Positions 60,580 through 64,000 of a stretch of 64,000 nucleotides of DNA are shown here, piece by piece. The stretch lies in the NCBI RefSeq assembly GCF_016464625.1, contig NZ_JAEAGO010000003.1, positions 310,001 to 374,000 on the forward strand. The letters are read 5' to 3'. Position numbers and translations under genes: made by a program. How positions within the stretch are numbered: the first letter of the stretch is position 1; every line of letters starts with the position of its first letter. The notes under the pieces are model-generated. The model ran no database searches. It saw only the letters and a list, made by a program, of their open reading frames with translations, and was not told the DNA's origin. This stretch comes from Penaeicola halotolerans (lineage in GTDB: Bacteria; Bacteroidota; Bacteroidia; Cytophagales; Cyclobacteriaceae).

Positions 60580-61572
60580 ATGAAAAAATTTTTACGCATT
60601 GTCGGAATATTGGTAGTCATTCTTGGACTGATTTACCTAGCTGGACCTAAATCTAAAGTTGTCCAATTGGATGGTACCATTAGTGACCTCTCATTAGAGA
60701 TTGACCAAGTGGACGAATTCCTCGCCCAAAAAGAAAGCGCAACAATAGGCGTGAAACCAGATAATCAAGCTCGAGTGATTTGGTATGACTCGACTCCTTC
60801 TAAAACTAAATATAGCATTGTCTATTTACATGGATTTGGTGCTAGCTGGGCTGAAGGCGAGCCAGTCCATAGACAAATAGCTGAAAAATTTGGTGCAAAC
60901 TTGCTATTAGCTAGGCTAGATGAACATGGGATAGATCGAGAGAATTCCTTTGAAAACCTCAGTGCTCAAAGTCTAGTCGATTCTGCCAAAGAAGCGGTTG
61001 CTCTTGGACAAGTTTTGGGAGACTCCGTCATCGTCATGGGTACTTCTACTGGAGGAGCCTTAGCTACTTATTTGGCTGCCGAGAATCCTTCTATTACTGC
61101 AGTTATAAGCTATTCACCTATCATAGCTGCCTATGAAGATAGACTCGACTTCTTTTTCAAACCTTGGATGAAGCAGCTAGCCATCATGTCGCGTGGAGAA
61201 ATGCTAGACATGAGTAGATCCGATAGCTTAGAGCAACGGTACTGGAGTACCCGCTATCATGTCAATGGCTATGAAGCACTAGCAGTATTTGTAAAAAGCA
61301 CTATGACCCCCGAAACGTTCCAAAAAATTGAACAACCTTATTTCTTAGGATATTACTATAAAAATGAAGAAGAGCAAGACAAAGTAGTCTCCGTAGCCGC
61401 TATGCTAGAGATGTTTGAAGTCCTAGCCAGTTCTACTAAAGAAAAAGAAGCTTTCCCAACCAGTGGCAATCATGTAATAGCGAGCTTTATCAGGTCCCAA
61501 GACTATGAGACAGTCTATCAAAGCACTGAAGCATTCTTGATAGAAAAAGTAGGGTTGAAGCCGATAAAATAG
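60580..61572 (+). CDS. Membrane-anchored alpha/beta hydrolase
   Basis: A 330-residue alpha/beta-hydrolase. Residues 1-21 form a membrane anchor or signal (LRIVGILVVILGLIYLAG). The oxyanion loop is VYLHGFGASW, the nucleophile elbow GTSTGG contains Ser156, and the catalytic His is probably in SGNHVIASFI near the C-terminus. The acid is likely among the Glu/Asp residues between about 270 and 295. The short lid region (FFFKPWMKQLAIM) suggests a carboxylesterase or lysophospholipase-like enzyme. No substrate can be assigned. It is monocistronic. Confidence 0.88.
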   Translation: MKKFLRIVGILVVILGLIYLAGPKSKVVQLDGTISDLSLEIDQVDEFLAQKESATIGVKPDNQARVIWYDSTPSKTKYSIVYLHGFGASWAEGEPVHRQIAEKFGANLLLARLDEHGIDRENSFENLSAQSLVDSAKEAVALGQVLGDSVIVMGTSTGGALATYLAAENPSITAVISYSPIIAAYEDRLDFFFKPWMKQLAIMSRGEMLDMSRSDSLEQRYWSTRYHVNGYEALAVFVKSTMTPETFQKIEQPYFLGYYYKNEEEQDKVVSVAAMLEMFEVLASSTKEKEAFPTSGNHVIASFIRSQDYETVYQSTEAFLIEKVGLKPIK

Positions 61573-61616
61573 TAGAGGCTACATCTTTTAAAAGTAGCCT
61601 CCTAAATACTTTCATT

Positions 61617-62690
61617 TTAATTCACAAAATAAAAACTACTTGGCACCAAGCCTACATTGGCAGAATCAAGTGCTATGCCTGCACTACTATAGATAACTAT
61701 TTTACCATCTGAATTGAAATCAAGAGGATCTGATAAAAATAGTTGCCCTGTGCGGTTGTTGATTCCTAGTCCATAAAATGACCTCTCGATCAGTGGTGAA
61801 TCATTCAAGGCACTTGCATTTATGGCGAAATCATAGACTCCTCCATTGTACAAATAGTACATTCTTTGACCATTTGCCGTGATGGCTAATTCACTTGGTG
61901 AACTAAATTCACTTTCAAAATCAAATCGCTCAACTATCTCACCTAGTCCTGGATCAACTTTGAGCAGAGCACCAGACACCTCTAAACGAGAAAAATCTGG
62001 AGCATATCTTCCACTACATGCTACCCAGATAAACCCCTCAGCATCCACGACCATACTATTTGGCCCATCCACCAAAGTAATTGTGTTTTCTACTTCATCT
62101 GTAGTAGGATTAATCACCGTCATGTTGTCATCGCTACCAAAACCTCCTGTATTGAGCACGTAGACGCTGCCATTAGCTAATATCATTTGTTTTGGCCCTT
62201 GACCCACAGTGATACGCTCGGTGATCGTTCTAGTAGATAAATTTACCACTGCTATCTGAGTTCCAAACCCATCTTCTCCCCACTCGCTGACATAAGCTTT
62301 ATTATTGCCTACCACTAACAGTTGCTGGGGCTTAGCTAGATCATTGATCTGACCAGTCACCCTTAGATCTGCCATATCTATGATCTGAACTTGATTAGCA
62401 TTATCTATAGCAAGATACCCAGTGTTATTAAACACAGTCAAACTCTGCAAAAAACTACCAGGCATCGCTCCACCATTCTGTGCGGCATAGACATTGTTTT
62501 GTACATCTTCCGTATCAAAACTATAAAAGGAAAGCTCGCCAGAGACGCTAAAGCCTCCTTCATTGATGACCCATACACCATTAGAAAACTCTCCTACCTC
62601 TATCTCAGGAGTTTCGTAATTATTACATCCAAAAACAGCTGATAGCAGCAGGATTAATAAGAATGACTTGAATTGGTTTAGCATTTTCAT
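61617..62690 (-). CDS. BtuG-like YncE-type beta-propeller lipoprotein
   Basis: A 357-residue lipoprotein: MKMLNQFKSFLLILLLSAVFGCNN puts the lipidated Cys at 22, followed by Asn-Asn. The mature part is a beta-propeller with blades such as GYLAIDNANQVQIIDMADL, KAYVSEWGEDGFGTQIAVVNL and GFIWVACSGRYAPDFSRL, of the YncE/DUF5074 type. It overlaps the TonB-receptor gene by 4 bases (ATGA), so the two are translationally coupled. In Bacteroides, the cobalamin-binding surface lipoprotein BtuG is a seven-bladed propeller encoded next to BtuB; the match in fold, lipobox and context makes a BtuG role likely, but ligand residues cannot be checked by eye. Confidence 0.75.
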   Translation of the reverse strand: MKMLNQFKSFLLILLLSAVFGCNNYETPEIEVGEFSNGVWVINEGGFSVSGELSFYSFDTEDVQNNVYAAQNGGAMPGSFLQSLTVFNNTGYLAIDNANQVQIIDMADLRVTGQINDLAKPQQLLVVGNNKAYVSEWGEDGFGTQIAVVNLSTRTITERITVGQGPKQMILANGSVYVLNTGGFGSDDNMTVINPTTDEVENTITLVDGPNSMVVDAEGFIWVACSGRYAPDFSRLEVSGALLKVDPGLGEIVERFDFESEFSSPSELAITANGQRMYYLYNGGVYDFAINASALNDSPLIERSFYGLGINNRTGQLFLSDPLDFNSDGKIVIYSSAGIALDSANVGLVPSSFYFVN

Positions 62691-64000
62691 AATTCTATAG
62701 TTAAGTTAAAAGTATAATTTCTTCCAGGCATCGCTCTCAAATTCATATTTTGATACATGACATTTGATACATTATGCACATTGGCTTGCGCGGTGATCTT
62801 TGTCCCATTCCAGCTAAATTGATACGAGAGCCCTAAATTCAATTCATAAAAAGCAGGTAACATTTGAGCGTTATCAGCAGTGATGAAGCGCTCTCCCGTA
62901 TATTGATGATTGATTATAGCTTGCCAACTGTTAAAATTGATTTTTTGAAGCAGTGCACCTGTGTGCCTTGGTGTGTAAGGCAAATCTCTGCGCTCAGTAT
63001 TTGATAAGTTGACAGTTCGATTTAAATGATATTGAAGTGATTGATCTAGGACAAAATTGGCCAATCGTTGTGTAACAGAAATACTCATCTCTACTCCTGA
63101 ACTATTCACTTTTTGGATGTTTTCTGGTGACCAAAAACTCCCTTTTGGCTGCCATAAAATCCAATTATCAACCAACATATCAAACACTGTTAAGCTAGCA
63201 CCCCATGAGGAATTCTTTCTCTTTTTACTAAAGTCTACACCTGCTTCATAACTAATACCATCTTCGGCCAATAGATCAGGATTGCCACCAGGTCTCCAAT
63301 ATCTATCATTGAGCGTTGGCGTTTTGAAGCTTCTAGCCCAAGAAGCTCTCAATGAAAATCCTTTGTTCTGTAAAAAATCTGGACTCCAAGTCGCATTGAC
63401 AGCAGGAGTCAGCGGAATAGTCCAATCATCTACCAGTGCTTGTCTCAAGCTCCCCACTAAGGTGAATGAGGATATAGGTTGCCACCTTGCGCTAGCAAAA
63501 AGATCAGTCCGAGACTCTTCCTCCTCATAAGCACTAAGGTCAGCTGTCACATAATTGTACAAAGCTCCATACTTTATAGAAAGCTTATCAGCTATGCTCC
63601 AGTCGTCCTCTAGCTTGATGATGTGTTGTTTTGTTTTTGAATCGTCTGATTCATTATAAAGTAATTGATCTGATAAATAAGCAAACTTGATCTGCCAAAA
63701 GTGATTATCTGACATCAGACTGTAATCAGCCATTAGTCTGAGGTTTTGATCTGCTTGGGTGTCTTTGGTATTACTCAGCATGGTAGGCTGCAATTCCCTA
63801 TCTGTAGTCGTATACCACGCATTGACTGATATCTGAGACAAAGCACCAGGCTTCCAGGCGATAGATTGTTGGACATTATACTGTGAAATGGCTCCATGAT
63901 CAAGGCGCTCTTTTGGTCGACCTATTTTTGCAGTATTGATATACTCAAAATCATTTTCTGCAGCCAACCGGTCAATGAGTGTAGAAATACTCCACTGATC
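62687..64000 (-). CDS. TonB-dependent receptor, C-terminal part (BtuB-like)
   Basis: The gene runs off the right edge; the frame is open through 64000 and 438 codons are visible. They encode the C-terminal barrel of a TonB receptor: alternating strands (DQNLRLMADYSLM, FSLRASWARSFKTPTLNDRYW, SSGVEMSISVTQRLANFVL, PAFYELNLGLSYQFSWNG) and the typical YWRPGGNPDLLAEDG loop, which is the conserved NP-L-PE-type receptor motif. The chain ends FNLTIEL, with Leu instead of the usual aromatic end. The plug domain, signal peptide and any riboswitch lie outside the window. Its 4-base overlap with the BtuG-like gene suggests cobalamin uptake. Confidence 0.85.
   Translation of the reverse strand, partial: DQWSISTLIDRLAAENDFEYINTAKIGRPKERLDHGAISQYNVQQSIAWKPGALSQISVNAWYTTTDRELQPTMLSNTKDTQADQNLRLMADYSLMSDNHFWQIKFAYLSDQLLYNESDDSKTKQHIIKLEDDWSIADKLSIKYGALYNYVTADLSAYEEEESRTDLFASARWQPISSFTLVGSLRQALVDDWTIPLTPAVNATWSPDFLQNKGFSLRASWARSFKTPTLNDRYWRPGGNPDLLAEDGISYEAGVDFSKKRKNSSWGASLTVFDMLVDNWILWQPKGSFWSPENIQKVNSSGVEMSISVTQRLANFVLDQSLQYHLNRTVNLSNTERRDLPYTPRHTGALLQKINFNSWQAIINHQYTGERFITADNAQMLPAFYELNLGLSYQFSWNGTKITAQANVHNVSNVMYQNMNLRAMPGRNYTFNLTIEL

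Noticed and set aside
61575-61601. Hairpin GAGGCTAC/GTAGCCTC between the hydrolase and the propeller gene as a terminator
   Set aside because: Eight-base arms are present but no T-run follows on either strand, so it was not listed as an intrinsic terminator.

Overview
The window is a stretch of ordinary-looking chromosome from a member of the Bacteroidota, most likely Cytophagales. The evidence is low-GC, densely packed genes, Bacteroidota-type promoter elements (TAnnTTTG, sometimes with an upstream TTG) instead of Shine-Dalgarno sites, and several lineage-typical families: PUR-alpha-like DUF3276, DUF6588, DUF2490, DUF6428, DUF3667 and a BtuG-like beta-propeller next to a TonB receptor. The placement is inferred from gene content and no species is claimed. 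I found no rRNA, insertion sequence, prophage, integrase or CRISPR array. One tRNA gene, tRNA-Arg(ACG), is present.

Layout. 0-5.2 kb: truncated secreted protein, exported beta-carbonic anhydrase, small exported protein, then a complete glycerol operon glpD-glpK-glpF on the minus strand. 5.4-7.7 kb: rluF, a Lys-rich cold-shock-domain protein and, convergent to it, a stand-alone Cas6-family protein. 7.8-13.5 kb: ychF, an AI-2E-type permease, a PUR-alpha-like protein, a ferredoxin divergent from a LuxC-like acyl-CoA reductase, and a short-chain fatty acid transporter. 13.5-26.8 kb: aconitase, small exported proteins, a large PAS hybrid kinase, TPR proteins, a DUF6588/lipoprotein pair, a TPR-histidine kinase, a UPF0145 protein, trpS and a hypothetical protein. 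26.9-38.2 kb: 4-hydroxyphenylpyruvate dioxygenase, phosphohexomutase, a 16-repeat MORN-like exported protein, purC, STAS protein, RNase Z, queuosine-precursor transporter, acyl-ACP desaturase, lipid kinase, LpxH and a coupled exported protein.

38.2-44.6 kb is the most unusual part. It holds an ABC ATPase lacking the LSGGQ signature, a small exported protein, and a tight ABC-HlyD-TolC export operon whose ABC subunit has lost every catalytic NBD motif. 44.8-50.9 kb: FKBP isomerase, an NtrC/NtrY-type two-component pair, an LpxH-like phosphatase abutting a glycosyltransferase, and DUF429. 51.1-52.7 kb: arsR-DUF6428-arsenate reductase with a candidate operator and no efflux pump. 52.75-61.6 kb: tRNA-Arg, outer-membrane barrel protein, CspA-like protein, YffB, DUF3667, hemL, a TPR/periplasmic-binding protein, guaA and an alpha/beta hydrolase. 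61.6-64 kb: a probable cobalamin uptake pair (BtuG-like lipoprotein and truncated TonB receptor).

Most genes are core metabolism and envelope functions. The best candidates for undescribed biology are the orphan Cas6 protein, with no CRISPR array or other cas gene in the window, and the export operon built around a pseudo-ATPase ABC subunit. All functional statements rest on motifs read by eye; no database search was run.
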